The position numbers and the translations under genes are program-made. 32,258 nt of DNA from Bordetella parapertussis (GTDB lineage: Bacteria > Pseudomonadota > Gammaproteobacteria > Burkholderiales > Burkholderiaceae_B): assembly GCA_945872285.1 (NCBI GenBank), contig CAMBZR010000036.1:1-32258 (forward strand). Reading direction: 5' to 3'. Every line of letters starts with the position of its first letter. Positions within the stretch are counted from its first letter, which is position 1. Shown piece by piece: positions 17,017 through 24,567 of this stretch. The notes beneath the pieces were generated by a model. That model had not been told where the DNA came from and did no database searches. It was given only the letters and a program-made list of their open reading frames with translations.

Positions 17017-17028
17017 CCGCTAAAGCGG
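17017..17028. repeat. Short hairpin
   Basis: CCGCT (17017-17021) and AGCGG (17024-17028) flank an AA loop, 3 bp after the 16990-17013 inverted repeat. The loop is too tight for a stable hairpin, so it may be a protein site instead. Confidence 0.3.
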
Positions 17029-17336
17029 TGAAGTATAAAGTAAGCCCACACCTGCTTAAAGTTGTATTTTTGACGCGATTGACTGACAGAAGTTTCAAGT
17101 GATTTCAGTCGATAGTCGAGCGCTTTGCGAAAGCCAGAGTAGCAGGTCAGTTTACTAAATATTACTTACTATCTTGATAGAGGGCCTGCCGAACGCCGCT
17201 AAACGACAACGACAAGCGAGCATGTCGCGCGCGAGTCGTCAAAGGCTTCAGGGGCGACGCCAGAGACATACACTAGAGCCTAAGCGTGTTGTCTTGCGCT
17301 TTCATTTTGCTTTCATTTTTTTTGTCAGTCTTGGCC

Positions 17337-17912
17337 ATGAACAATCAAAAATTATTAACCTTTGTACAAGAGCTCAGCGTTTTGGTTTCTCAAGAAAGCG
17401 CAGAACCCGCTCTACTGGTGCAAGCCGCGGCCTGTTTGAAAACATTGGTTGCGCAAGATGACTGGTTACCCGAACTATTTACCGTGCCGCATTCTGAGTT
17501 CTATCGACAATATCTGCTTTATGCCGACCCGCTCGAACGCTTTTCGGTGGTGAGCTTTGTGTGGGGTGCGGGGCAAAAGACGCCTGTTCATGACCACATG
17601 ACTTGGGGACTGATCGGGATGCTGCGCGGGCAAGAGATCGATACCCCTTATTTTAAGCAGGCAGGGGGTGGCTATTTGCGCGGCGAGAGCCACGTTTTGG
17701 CGCGAGGCAGCGTGTGTAGCGTCTCGCCGGCCACCCACGACGTGCACGAGGTTGCTAATTTTTATCCTGACAAAACCTCAATTAGCATCCACGTATATGG
17801 TGGCAATATCGGGCGTATCAGTCGCCACGTCTTTGACCCTGTCACCGGCGCCGAAAAAACCTTTATCTCTGGCTATCACAATGTTGTTGTGCCAAACCTC
17901 TGGAATCAATAA
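17337..17912 (+). CDS. Cysteine-dioxygenase-family thiol dioxygenase, probable 3-mercaptopropionate type
   Basis: This cytosolic non-haem iron cupin of 191 residues oxidises a thiol to a sulfinate with O2. Iron ligands are H85 and H87 (TPVHDHMTWGLIGML) and H137 (HDVHEVAN). The Ser-His-Tyr triad of the family is S150, H152, Y154 (SIHVYGG). Gln58 (RQYLLY) stands where 3-mercaptopropionate dioxygenase has Gln62 and mammalian cysteine dioxygenase has Arg60. Gly91 replaces the Cys that forms the Cys-Tyr crosslink in mammals. Both features favour a 3-mercaptopropionate-type or broad bacterial enzyme. I chose the ATG at 17337 because a GTG at 17286 would add a hydrophobic lead unlike this family, but neither has a strong ribosome site. 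A multi-rhodanese gene follows after 2 bp. Confidence 0.88.
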   Translation: MNNQKLLTFVQELSVLVSQESAEPALLVQAAACLKTLVAQDDWLPELFTVPHSEFYRQYLLYADPLERFSVVSFVWGAGQKTPVHDHMTWGLIGMLRGQEIDTPYFKQAGGGYLRGESHVLARGSVCSVSPATHDVHEVANFYPDKTSISIHVYGGNIGRISRHVFDPVTGAEKTFISGYHNVVVPNLWNQ

Positions 17913-17914
17913 TC

Positions 17915-19543
17915 GTGTTTAAACCTAGTCCGAGCGACTCCGTACAGTTGTGTCGTTATGAAGATGTTCGCGTAGCCTTGCTTGAAAAACGTGAAATCGC
18001 TTTTTTAGATGTGCGCGAAGAAGATCCGCACGCCCAGGCGCACCCTTTGTTCGCGGCAAATTTTCCGCTGTCACGGGTCGAGCTTGATGCCTACTCGAAG
18101 TTGCCTCGTCGCGACGTGCAGATCGTGACGCTTGATGAAGGCGATATCGATGTACTAGAGTCTGACGCAATGCTCGCGGCACGCCGTTTAGTGGCGCTGG
18201 GTTTTAGTCGCGTCGCGGTGTTTGCAGGTGGAGTGCGCGCTTGGCAAGCGGCCGGTGGCGAGTTGTTTCGCGATGTCAATGTGCCCAGTAAGTCTTTTGG
18301 TGAGTTGGTTGAGGCCAAGAGACATACGCCTTCGCTCTCGGCGCCTGAAGTGAAGGCGTTGATTGAGCAACACGCAGATGTTGTGATTGTCGATGCACGT
18401 CGTTACGATGAATACAACACGATGAGTATTCCCACCGCTACCAGTTGTCCGGGTGCAGAGTTGGTGTTGCGTATTGCCGAATTAGCACCGCGACCAGAAA
18501 CCCAAGTCATCGTCAATTGCGCGGGCCGCACCCGTAGCATCATCGGCACCCAGTCTTTGATTAATGCTGGCATCCCCAATAAAGTGTCGGCCTTGCGTAA
18601 CGGTACGATCGGCTGGACGCTCGCGGGTCAAGCGCTAGACAAAGGCGAAACCCGAAAGTTTAAAGACGTCTCTGAGCACACGAGACTGACTGCAGCGGCA
18701 CGTGCGCGCAGTGTTGCAGAGCGTGCGGGGGTCAAACCTGTCACGTGGTCAGAGGCACAAACTTGGCAAGTGCAAGCCGAGCGTACGACGTATTTTTTTG
18801 ACACTCGTACGCCCGAAGAATATGTCGCTGGTCATATTGCGGGCTTTCGCTCGACGCCAGGCGGTCAGTTAGTGCAAGAGACAGAGATGGTTGCACCGGT
18901 GCGTGGTGCACGAATCGTTTTGGTCGATACAGACGGCGTACGTGCCAATATGACCGCCTCGTGGCTGGCGCAAATGGCGTGGGATGTTTATGTGTTGACC
19001 GATTTGCCCGCGCAGATCTTTGCCGAAACGGGCCCTTGGGTCGCTGAGTGGGCAAAGCTGCCGGTTGTTGCGACGATCGCAGTCGCTGAGTTAGCGGTCG
19101 CGTTAGTGAACGATTTAGCCGCTAAAAAAATTGTTGTCGTTGATTTGAGCAGGCATGCTCAGTATGTGCCAGGTCACATACCTGGCGCGCAATATGTGTT
19201 GCGCTCGCAATTTAAGCAGGCGCTTAGTCGACTGCCAAAGGCCTCGGCGGTTGTGTTGGTGTGCCCAGATGGTTTGCTCTCAACTTACGCGCACGCCGAG
19301 ATTGCGGCACTGCTAAAGGTGCCCGTGTCGGTATTGACCGGAGGGACGCAAGCCTGGAAAGCTGCTGGGCAGTCTGTTGAAAAAGGGGCCACCGCTTTAC
19401 TGTCAGACCCGATTGATCGCTACAAGCGTCCTTACGAGGGTACTGACGCACCGCACGAGGCGATGCAAGCCTATCTTGACTGGGAGTTCGGTTTAGTCGC
19501 GCAGCTAGGTGTTGATGGGACTCACCATTTTGCAGTGTTGTGA
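17915..19543 (+). CDS. Four-domain rhodanese-like sulfurtransferase
   Basis: This 542-residue cytosolic protein contains four tandem rhodanese-like domains, at roughly residues 10-120, 140-245, 275-380 and 385-490. Domain 2 has a clear active-site loop NCAGRTRS (Cys202), and domain 4 has VCPDGLLS (Cys450). The corresponding positions of domains 1 and 3 carry Asp (TLDEGD, D74; VDTDGV, D338), so those domains are probably structural or binding. A tail of about 50 residues follows domain 4. The GTG start lies 2 bp after the dioxygenase stop, so the two genes are translationally linked. Rhodaneses move sulfane sulfur between carriers such as thiosulfate, glutathione persulfide and cyanide. Pairing with a thiol dioxygenase suggests a step in organic-sulfur oxidation, but the exact substrate is unknown. 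Confidence 0.9.
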   Translation: MFKPSPSDSVQLCRYEDVRVALLEKREIAFLDVREEDPHAQAHPLFAANFPLSRVELDAYSKLPRRDVQIVTLDEGDIDVLESDAMLAARRLVALGFSRVAVFAGGVRAWQAAGGELFRDVNVPSKSFGELVEAKRHTPSLSAPEVKALIEQHADVVIVDARRYDEYNTMSIPTATSCPGAELVLRIAELAPRPETQVIVNCAGRTRSIIGTQSLINAGIPNKVSALRNGTIGWTLAGQALDKGETRKFKDVSEHTRLTAAARARSVAERAGVKPVTWSEAQTWQVQAERTTYFFDTRTPEEYVAGHIAGFRSTPGGQLVQETEMVAPVRGARIVLVDTDGVRANMTASWLAQMAWDVYVLTDLPAQIFAETGPWVAEWAKLPVVATIAVAELAVALVNDLAAKKIVVVDLSRHAQYVPGHIPGAQYVLRSQFKQALSRLPKASAVVLVCPDGLLSTYAHAEIAALLKVPVSVLTGGTQAWKAAGQSVEKGATALLSDPIDRYKRPYEGTDAPHEAMQAYLDWEFGLVAQLGVDGTHHFAVL

Positions 19544-19571
19544 AAAAGCGCGTGCAACAAACCCGCTTAGG

Positions 19572-20129
19572 CTAGAGTATCTCGTTTAATTTTTCAATAA
19601 ACAGGCTTTCGCCATGACGAACTTTTTGTTGCCAGTCTTGGCCCGACTCTTCGTTGGTGTGATCGGTGACGTATTTAAACGAGCGCCAGGCGATATTGTG
19701 AGCATGAGCGACGGCTGCGATCGCAAAAAGCTCCATGTCTACCACATCGACGTTGTTTGCTGCAAACCAAGGGTCTTTTGTCATCACAAAACTGTCGCCG
19801 GTGCCGCAGGTGTACTGCCCGGATTCTGAAAGATACTCATAGGGGCGTGTGCAAAAGGGCACCTGACCACGCGGCGCTAGGGGCTCGGCAATCATGTCGC
19901 GCTGCACCACGCGCTGGATTTCGATGAGCCCACTGGCGTGTGGCGCAACCGCACCAACCGTACCAAAGTTCAAAATACACGAGGGGTGGGTTTGGGCGAT
20001 TGCCTGAAAGGTGACGATGGCAGCGTTCAGTTTGCCGATGCCCGAATAAAAAATCTGCACATGCTTGGGCACCAAGCTCTGGTTCAGTTCGCTGCTCAGT
20101 GCAGTAATGATGATTGTTTTGCTTGGCAT
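19572..20129 (-). CDS. MTA/SAH-type nucleosidase (phosphorylase-fold), short form
   Basis: This 185-residue purine/uridine-phosphorylase-fold protein resembles 5'-methylthioadenosine/S-adenosylhomocysteine nucleosidase, which cleaves the adenine-ribose bond in methyl-cycle salvage. Supporting segments are the N-terminal strand IIITALSSEL, FYSGIGKLNAAIVTFQAI, ILNFGTVGAV, VVDMELFAIA (E133, ribose binding) and the Asp of YVTDHTNEESG (D156). It is shorter than the roughly 230-residue E. coli enzyme, with gaps in the central part. The ATG at 20129 is preferred over the TTG at 20135 two codons upstream; neither has a good ribosome site. It is divergent from the metal-type permease, with only about 50 bp between starts. 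Substrate specificity is not certain. Confidence 0.82.
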   Translation of the reverse strand: MPSKTIIITALSSELNQSLVPKHVQIFYSGIGKLNAAIVTFQAIAQTHPSCILNFGTVGAVAPHASGLIEIQRVVQRDMIAEPLAPRGQVPFCTRPYEYLSESGQYTCGTGDSFVMTKDPWFAANNVDVVDMELFAIAAVAHAHNIAWRSFKYVTDHTNEESGQDWQQKVRHGESLFIEKLNEIL

Positions 20130-20178
20130 ATTCAAAGAGATAAATCAGTTAACCTCCATCATATCCTGAGGGAATGCT

Positions 20179-20964
20179 ATGAATGCCTGGTTTGTTGCAT
20201 TAACGGAGGTGTCCTGGTCTATCGTCGTGCCCGCCTTTTGTGCGGGTTTATTGGTGATCGCCACGCACGTACCCTTGGGGGTGCAGGTATTGCAGCGCGG
20301 CATCATTTTTATTGACTTGGCAATCGCTCAGGTCGCGGGGCTCGGTGCGTATCTGGTGATTAGGCTGTATGGCGAGGAGGCCTCTGTGCTCTGGGTGCAA
20401 GCGGGCGCAGTCGGACTCGCGTTAGTGGCAGCTTGGTTGTTAGTCGCTACAGAGCGCATCACTGCGCGCTATCAAGAACCCGTAATCGGAATCGTGTTTG
20501 TTTTAGCGGCAACGGCAGTCGTGTTGTTACTGGCAAATGATCCGCACGGTGGGCAACATTTAGCTGATCTGTTGGCAGGACAAATCCTCTGGATTGGCTG
20601 GGCACAGATTTTTTATTCGGCGCTCGCAACTGCTGTATTGCTTTGTGCAATGTTTTTGTTTCAAGGCAAGCGCCTTGGTTTTTATAGCCTGTTCGCATTG
20701 GCGATTACCGTCTCGGTGCAACTAGCGGGGGTGTATCTGGTTTTTGCGACGCTCATTATCCCAGCGCTGGCCACCGCAAAGCTGAAGGCCAGACGGATGA
20801 GGCTGTGGGCGACTTATCTGGTGGCTGTGGTGGGCTATGTATTGGGCCTCGCTGGTTCGGCTTTATTTGATCTACCGACGGGGCCTTTGATTGTCTGGTC
20901 GTTAGCGCTCGTGGGCGTTGCGACTTTACTTATACTACGCCGCAAGCGACACTCGCAGTTTTAG
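20179..20964 (+). CDS. ABC-3 family metal permease (ZnuB/MntB-like), orphan
   Basis: This 261-residue inner-membrane permease has about eight hydrophobic segments and typical ABC-3 features: LGVQVLQRGIIFIDLAIAQV near residues 32-51, DPHGGQHLADLLAGQILWI in the middle and DLPTGPLIVW near residue 232. The family imports Zn, Mn or Fe with a periplasmic receptor and an ATPase. Neither partner is encoded in this window, so it must rely on components elsewhere or is unusual. A GAGGGA ribosome site lies 6-12 nt before the ATG. It is convergent with the thioesterase gene, with 15 bp between the stops. No Zur or Fur box is evident in the short upstream gap. Confidence 0.88.
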   Translation: MNAWFVALTEVSWSIVVPAFCAGLLVIATHVPLGVQVLQRGIIFIDLAIAQVAGLGAYLVIRLYGEEASVLWVQAGAVGLALVAAWLLVATERITARYQEPVIGIVFVLAATAVVLLLANDPHGGQHLADLLAGQILWIGWAQIFYSALATAVLLCAMFLFQGKRLGFYSLFALAITVSVQLAGVYLVFATLIIPALATAKLKARRMRLWATYLVAVVGYVLGLAGSALFDLPTGPLIVWSLALVGVATLLILRRKRHSQF

Positions 20965-20979
20965 TTGCGGGCGCAAGCC

Positions 20980-21429
20980 CTAAGCCTGAGGGCTGTCTTT
21001 GGTCCACAAGATCATTTGCGTGCAACGAAATAAAGCAATTTTTTTGCCGGTCGCTCCAGCGCTGACGACGGCATCCCACACTTGCGTGTTGCCACCTAAG
21101 TGTTGTGCGGTCGCCGTGCATAAAACGACTTTGCCTTCACCGCGCACTGTGCCCAAATGATTGCTTTTAAGTTCGATCGTCGTAAAAGACAACGCGCCTT
21201 TGGGCAGATGTGCCATCGTGGCGTAGCCGCAGGTGGTGTCGGCTAAAGCGATGACACTGGCCGCGTGTAAATAGCCGTTTGGTGCAAAATGCACTTTGCG
21301 CAAACGCATCTGGCTTTTGAGCGTGTTTTCGGAGACTTCTAGTGCCTCGACTCCCATCAGTCCGGGCAAGTTTTCACCGCTGCGCTTATTAAGTTCGGTT
21401 ACGGTCATTTCTGGGCGAAGCTTAGACAT
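20980..21429 (-). CDS. PaaI-family hotdog thioesterase
   Basis: This 149-residue single hotdog-fold protein carries the PaaI/YdiI-type active segment NGYLHAASVIALADTTCGYA (residues 51-70), with D64 at the position of the catalytic acid. It probably hydrolyses an aromatic or medium-chain acyl-CoA in the cytosol. The variation HAAS in place of HGG fits a sub-branch of the family. The ATG has an AGAGA-like ribosome site about 9 nt upstream. It is divergent from the serine hydrolase gene, across a 143-bp gap that also holds an AGGTC/GACCT hairpin. The substrate is not predictable. Confidence 0.87.
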   Translation of the reverse strand: MSKLRPEMTVTELNKRSGENLPGLMGVEALEVSENTLKSQMRLRKVHFAPNGYLHAASVIALADTTCGYATMAHLPKGALSFTTIELKSNHLGTVRGEGKVVLCTATAQHLGGNTQVWDAVVSAGATGKKIALFRCTQMILWTKDSPQA

Positions 21430-21572
21430 CTTTGGAATCTCTTGTAATAGGTTAGCGAAAACGTGTACCTTTAGGCTCTAGGTCTGGTGACCTTGCGTCT
21501 GTCGACCTCGCGCGAAGAAAAGCGCTGGGCGGCCACCCCGTGATTATGCATGATGCCTTGAAGGATTAAAAA

Positions 21573-22793
21573 GTGAACGCGTATTTACCTAAAAAAATAC
21601 CGACTCCCACCATGATTGCCTCTGAGCGTTTGTTTCAAGGCTTTTCTAGTGCCCGCCTCGATCGTTTAAACGAGATGATGCAAACGCAAGTGCAAGCCGG
21701 GATGTTTCCGGGTGCGGTGACGGCTATTGTGCATCGTCAAGAGCTCGTGCACTTCGAGGCTCACGGTTTTCTGGACGCGGCGCGTAGCCAGCCCATGACA
21801 AAAGACGCCCTGTTTCGGCTGGCGTCAATGACTAAACCGATCGTGACGACGGTTGCGATGATGATGGTCGAGCAAGGCATGATGAGCTTGCAAGACCCCA
21901 TCACGAAGTGGTTACCTGAGCTCAACGATATAAAGGTCGAGACTCCGGATGGCGATGTACCGCTGGCGCGTCCGATCTGGGTACAGGATTTGATGCGACA
22001 TACTTCGGGTTTTGTGTACTCGGGGATGACGCATTCGCCACGCATTAAAGCCTTGTACGAGCAACACAACATTGAATCGCGTATTGATGACATTAGCGCC
22101 GATGAGATGTTGCGTAACTTAGGCAAAATCCCCTTAGCGCACCAACCTGGCACGTTTTGGGAGTATTCGATTTCGGTGGATGTCCTGGGGCTCTTGCTTG
22201 AGCGGGTCTTGAATCAGCCGCTAGACGTCATCGTGGCGCAAGCATTACTTGAGCCGCTTGGCATGCAAGATACGCGGTGGTGGCTGACACCTGTGCAAGA
22301 AAAAAAGCTGGCAGAAACTCTTGATGATGATCCGCTAAAAATTGGTATGCTCAAGTCTTATCGACAGCATTACAACCCAGCGGGTAAAAGTTATTTCAAA
22401 GGTGGGGCCGGCTTAATCGGTTCAACGGGTGATTATTTGCGCTATCTGCAAATGATGCTGAATCAGGGTGAGTTTGAGGGTAAGCGCTACCTTTCACGCA
22501 AGTCGGTTGAACTCATGCTCTCGCACCACACGGTTGGAATGGGCGGCACAACCATCGCAAACACGGGGCCAGGTTACGGCTTTGGTCTTGGCTTTGCGAT
22601 CCGGCAAGGCCAGGGCATGGGCTGGGTGCCGGGCTCGGTCAACGATGCACTGTGGGCGGGCGTTTGGGGCACAAGTTTTTGGCTCGACCCTAAAGAGCAA
22701 CTTGCAGCAGTCATCATGGCGCAAGGGCCCACGCACAAAACACACACACGTATGCTTTACAAAAATCTCGTCTACGGCGCGCTAGTTAAATAG
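21573..22793 (+). CDS. Serine hydrolase, class-C beta-lactamase fold (EstB-like)
   Basis: This 406-residue esterase or peptidase-like serine hydrolase is of the beta-lactamase/penicillin-binding-protein superfamily. The nucleophile motif is S85-M-T-K88 (RLASMTKPI), and the second motif is Y198-S-I (WEYSISVDVLG). This Y-S-x-S-x-D-V-L-G form is found in EstB-like esterases, not true beta-lactamases. No signal peptide is visible, so it is probably cytoplasmic. The GTG start is chosen because AAGGA lies 8-12 nt upstream; the ATG at 21612 would cut the lead peptide. It is followed after 1 bp by an oxidoreductase, suggesting an operon in which ester cleavage precedes oxidation of the product. Confidence 0.88.
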   Translation: MNAYLPKKIPTPTMIASERLFQGFSSARLDRLNEMMQTQVQAGMFPGAVTAIVHRQELVHFEAHGFLDAARSQPMTKDALFRLASMTKPIVTTVAMMMVEQGMMSLQDPITKWLPELNDIKVETPDGDVPLARPIWVQDLMRHTSGFVYSGMTHSPRIKALYEQHNIESRIDDISADEMLRNLGKIPLAHQPGTFWEYSISVDVLGLLLERVLNQPLDVIVAQALLEPLGMQDTRWWLTPVQEKKLAETLDDDPLKIGMLKSYRQHYNPAGKSYFKGGAGLIGSTGDYLRYLQMMLNQGEFEGKRYLSRKSVELMLSHHTVGMGGTTIANTGPGYGFGLGFAIRQGQGMGWVPGSVNDALWAGVWGTSFWLDPKEQLAAVIMAQGPTHKTHTRMLYKNLVYGALVK

Positions 22794-22794
22794 T

Positions 22795-23871
22795 ATGTTG
22801 GACACCACGGCACAGCAAGACACACCTCCGCGTCTTGATCCGACCCGTTTGCAGCAGCTCGCGGCAGAGGTATATCAAAGTATCGGTGTGCCAGAGCAAG
22901 ACGCACAGTTGGCTGCCGACACGCTGGTGCAGGCTGACCTGTGGGGACATCAGTCACACGGGTTGTTGCGTTTAGGTTGGTATGTCGCGCGACTGAAGTC
23001 CGGCGCGATGAAGGCTGTTACGCAAACCTCGTTAGCAGTCGACGCAGGTGCAATCTGTGTGATGGATGGTCATGACGGCATCGGGCAAGTGATTACTCGC
23101 CAAGCTGTTGACCAGGCCGTGGCGCGTGCCAAGTTACATGGCGTGGGTGTGGTGTCGATTCGCAATTCAAATCATTTTGGTACGTGCATGTATTACACGC
23201 GGATCGCAGCCGAGCAAGGCTGCGTGATGCTGTTGATGAGTAATGCGGGGCCAAATATGGCGCCATGGGGCGGGTTGAAAAAGAAGATTGGCACGAACCC
23301 TTGGTCGATTGCGGTGCCCGGCGGCGACTACGGCCCCATCGTCATGGATATGGCGAATTCAGGCGTGGCGCGGGGCAAAATTTATCTTGCGAATAACCGC
23401 AACGAAGAGATTCCGCCACACTGGGCTGTAGATGCGGCAGGGCGCCCAACCACTGACCCGAAAGCGGCCCTTGAAGGGTTTATCTTGCCGATGGCGGGGC
23501 ATAAAGGTTACGTGATGGGCGTCATGGTTGATATCTTGTCTGGAGTGCTGTCGGGCAGTCAATTTCTTGACAAGGTGCACGGCCCCTATGACCCCGTCAA
23601 TCGTAGCGGCGCTGGGCATTTGATGGTGGCGCTCAATGTAGCAGCGTTTCAACCCTTGTCTGAGTTTCATCAAAAGATCGACCAGTATGTTCGGTCGTTA
23701 AAAGACGTGCCGTTGGCCGCTGGTCACGAGCAGGTCTTTTATCCGGGCGAGCTTGAAAAGCAAGCCGACGCCGAAAATCGCGCCCGCGGCCTCGCGCTGC
23801 CGGCCGATACGGTGGCCGATGTCGTGCGCGTTGCACGCGAAGCTGGGGTGAATAGCAACTTGGCACAATAA
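22795..23871 (+). CDS. Malate/L-lactate dehydrogenase family oxidoreductase (Ldh2)
   Basis: This 358-residue cytosolic NAD(P)-dependent enzyme of the Ldh2/DlgD/YbiC family oxidises or reduces 2-hydroxy/2-oxo acids. Family marks are QSHGLLRLGWY (H55, R59), VVSIRNSNHFGTCMYY (H127), GTNPWSIAVPGG and MAGHKGYVMGVMVDILSGVL, all typical. Length matches the family. The ATG follows the serine hydrolase stop with one base between, so translation is probably coupled. Known members act on malate, sulfolactate, ureidoglycolate or 2,3-diketogulonate; which one applies here is not decided by sequence. After the stop the next gene is 138 bp away, so this may end the operon. Confidence 0.9.
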   Translation: MLDTTAQQDTPPRLDPTRLQQLAAEVYQSIGVPEQDAQLAADTLVQADLWGHQSHGLLRLGWYVARLKSGAMKAVTQTSLAVDAGAICVMDGHDGIGQVITRQAVDQAVARAKLHGVGVVSIRNSNHFGTCMYYTRIAAEQGCVMLLMSNAGPNMAPWGGLKKKIGTNPWSIAVPGGDYGPIVMDMANSGVARGKIYLANNRNEEIPPHWAVDAAGRPTTDPKAALEGFILPMAGHKGYVMGVMVDILSGVLSGSQFLDKVHGPYDPVNRSGAGHLMVALNVAAFQPLSEFHQKIDQYVRSLKDVPLAAGHEQVFYPGELEKQADAENRARGLALPADTVADVVRVAREAGVNSNLAQ

Positions 23872-23922
23872 TTGCTAGTTTGTTTTTGTCCCGCGATAAG
23901 GTCTGTCGTTAAACAAGCCTGA

Positions 23923-23940
23923 ATGCATAACCTTATGCAT
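23923..23940. promoter_or_regulatory. 18-bp palindrome upstream of OsmC-flavoprotein-rubredoxin operon
   Basis: ATGCATAA (23923-23930) and TTATGCAT (23933-23940) form a perfect inverted repeat with a 2-nt CC spacer. It lies 69 bp before the OsmC-like start, the only sizeable gap upstream of this operon. Size and symmetry fit a dimeric regulator such as GntR or MarR. No regulator gene is adjacent. Confidence 0.55.
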
Positions 23941-24009
23941 ATCTAGTTGTTTTCTCTCAGATTCGTATCAGCTAACCTGTCGACCCTGTTCAAATTTTGG
24001 AGCTTTTCA

Positions 24010-24558
24010 ATGAGTGACGCTAGCGCCCCTTCGACTGTTACCGCCTATCTGCGTCCGATCGATCGCGAGGGTTTGCTTGGTTTCGCAGAGAAAGGTCGGG
24101 CAGACCCAACCCGCAAAGGCACGAATAAGGTGCATACGGTGTGCGAAGGCCAGTATCGAACGCTGAGCTATGTGGGCAATCACGCGCCGGTTGTCGTAGA
24201 TGAGCCCCCGCACTTATTTGGTCAGGATACGGCCCCGGCTCCTGGCGAAGTGGTGCTTTCGGCTCTGGGAGGCTGTCTGGCCGTGGGGATCACGGCGGTG
24301 GCGACTTGGAAGCAAGTCAAAATTTCTAAGCTTGAACTGTTCTTAGAGGGTGACATTGGTAATCCGGCGGCTTGGGGGGCGGGGGGCGCTGAAATGGTGC
24401 CTGCGCAAATGGGTTTTCAGGCTGTGCGCGTCAAAGTGGTGCTGGAGGGCGATGCCTCACGCGAACAACTCGATGAAATCGTGCGTCACGCCAATACGTA
24501 TTCACCCGTGGCAAATTCAATGCGCAATCCGATTGGTTTTGAGATCGGTCTGGTTTGA
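24010..24558 (+). CDS. OsmC-like protein lacking the second cysteine
   Basis: This 182-residue OsmC/Ohr-fold protein has Cys89 in the expected place (LSALGGCLAVGIT). Ohr and OsmC peroxidases also need a second Cys in a CPV/CPY motif; here the aligned segment is TYSPVANSMRN, with Ser165. Another Cys (C45, HTVCEGQY) lies too early for that role. The protein may therefore not be a classic two-Cys hydroperoxidase, and a binding or different thiol role is possible. The ATG at 24010 has a GGAG site 8-11 nt upstream; a longer frame from 23947 has no support. It is the first gene of a tight three-gene operon. Confidence 0.85.
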   Translation: MSDASAPSTVTAYLRPIDREGLLGFAEKGRADPTRKGTNKVHTVCEGQYRTLSYVGNHAPVVVDEPPHLFGQDTAPAPGEVVLSALGGCLAVGITAVATWKQVKISKLELFLEGDIGNPAAWGAGGAEMVPAQMGFQAVRVKVVLEGDASREQLDEIVRHANTYSPVANSMRNPIGFEIGLV

Positions 24559-24567
24559 GCGTGCACC

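Larger units (their letters stand above)
16928..17336. other. Divergent intergenic region between second RND operon and thiol dioxygenase
   Basis: This 409-bp gap has no convincing gene. It must hold the promoters of the minus-strand RND operon and the plus-strand dioxygenase-rhodanese operon. Two structured elements lie near the RND end (16990-17013 and 17017-17028). The stretch from about 17150 to 17180 is AT-rich and could contain the dioxygenase promoter, though I cannot assign boxes. An open frame from 17174 to 17461 overlaps the dioxygenase and has no family resemblance. Confidence 0.55.

Noticed and set aside
17286..17336. Upstream GTG start giving the thiol dioxygenase a signal-peptide-like lead
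   Set aside because: Thiol dioxygenases are cytosolic and the family homology begins near the ATG at 17337. The hydrophobic lead is probably untranslated T-rich DNA.
21573..22793. Antibiotic-resistance class C beta-lactamase
   Set aside because: No export signal is seen and the second motif is Y-S-I, not Y-A/S-N, which fits EstB-like esterases.
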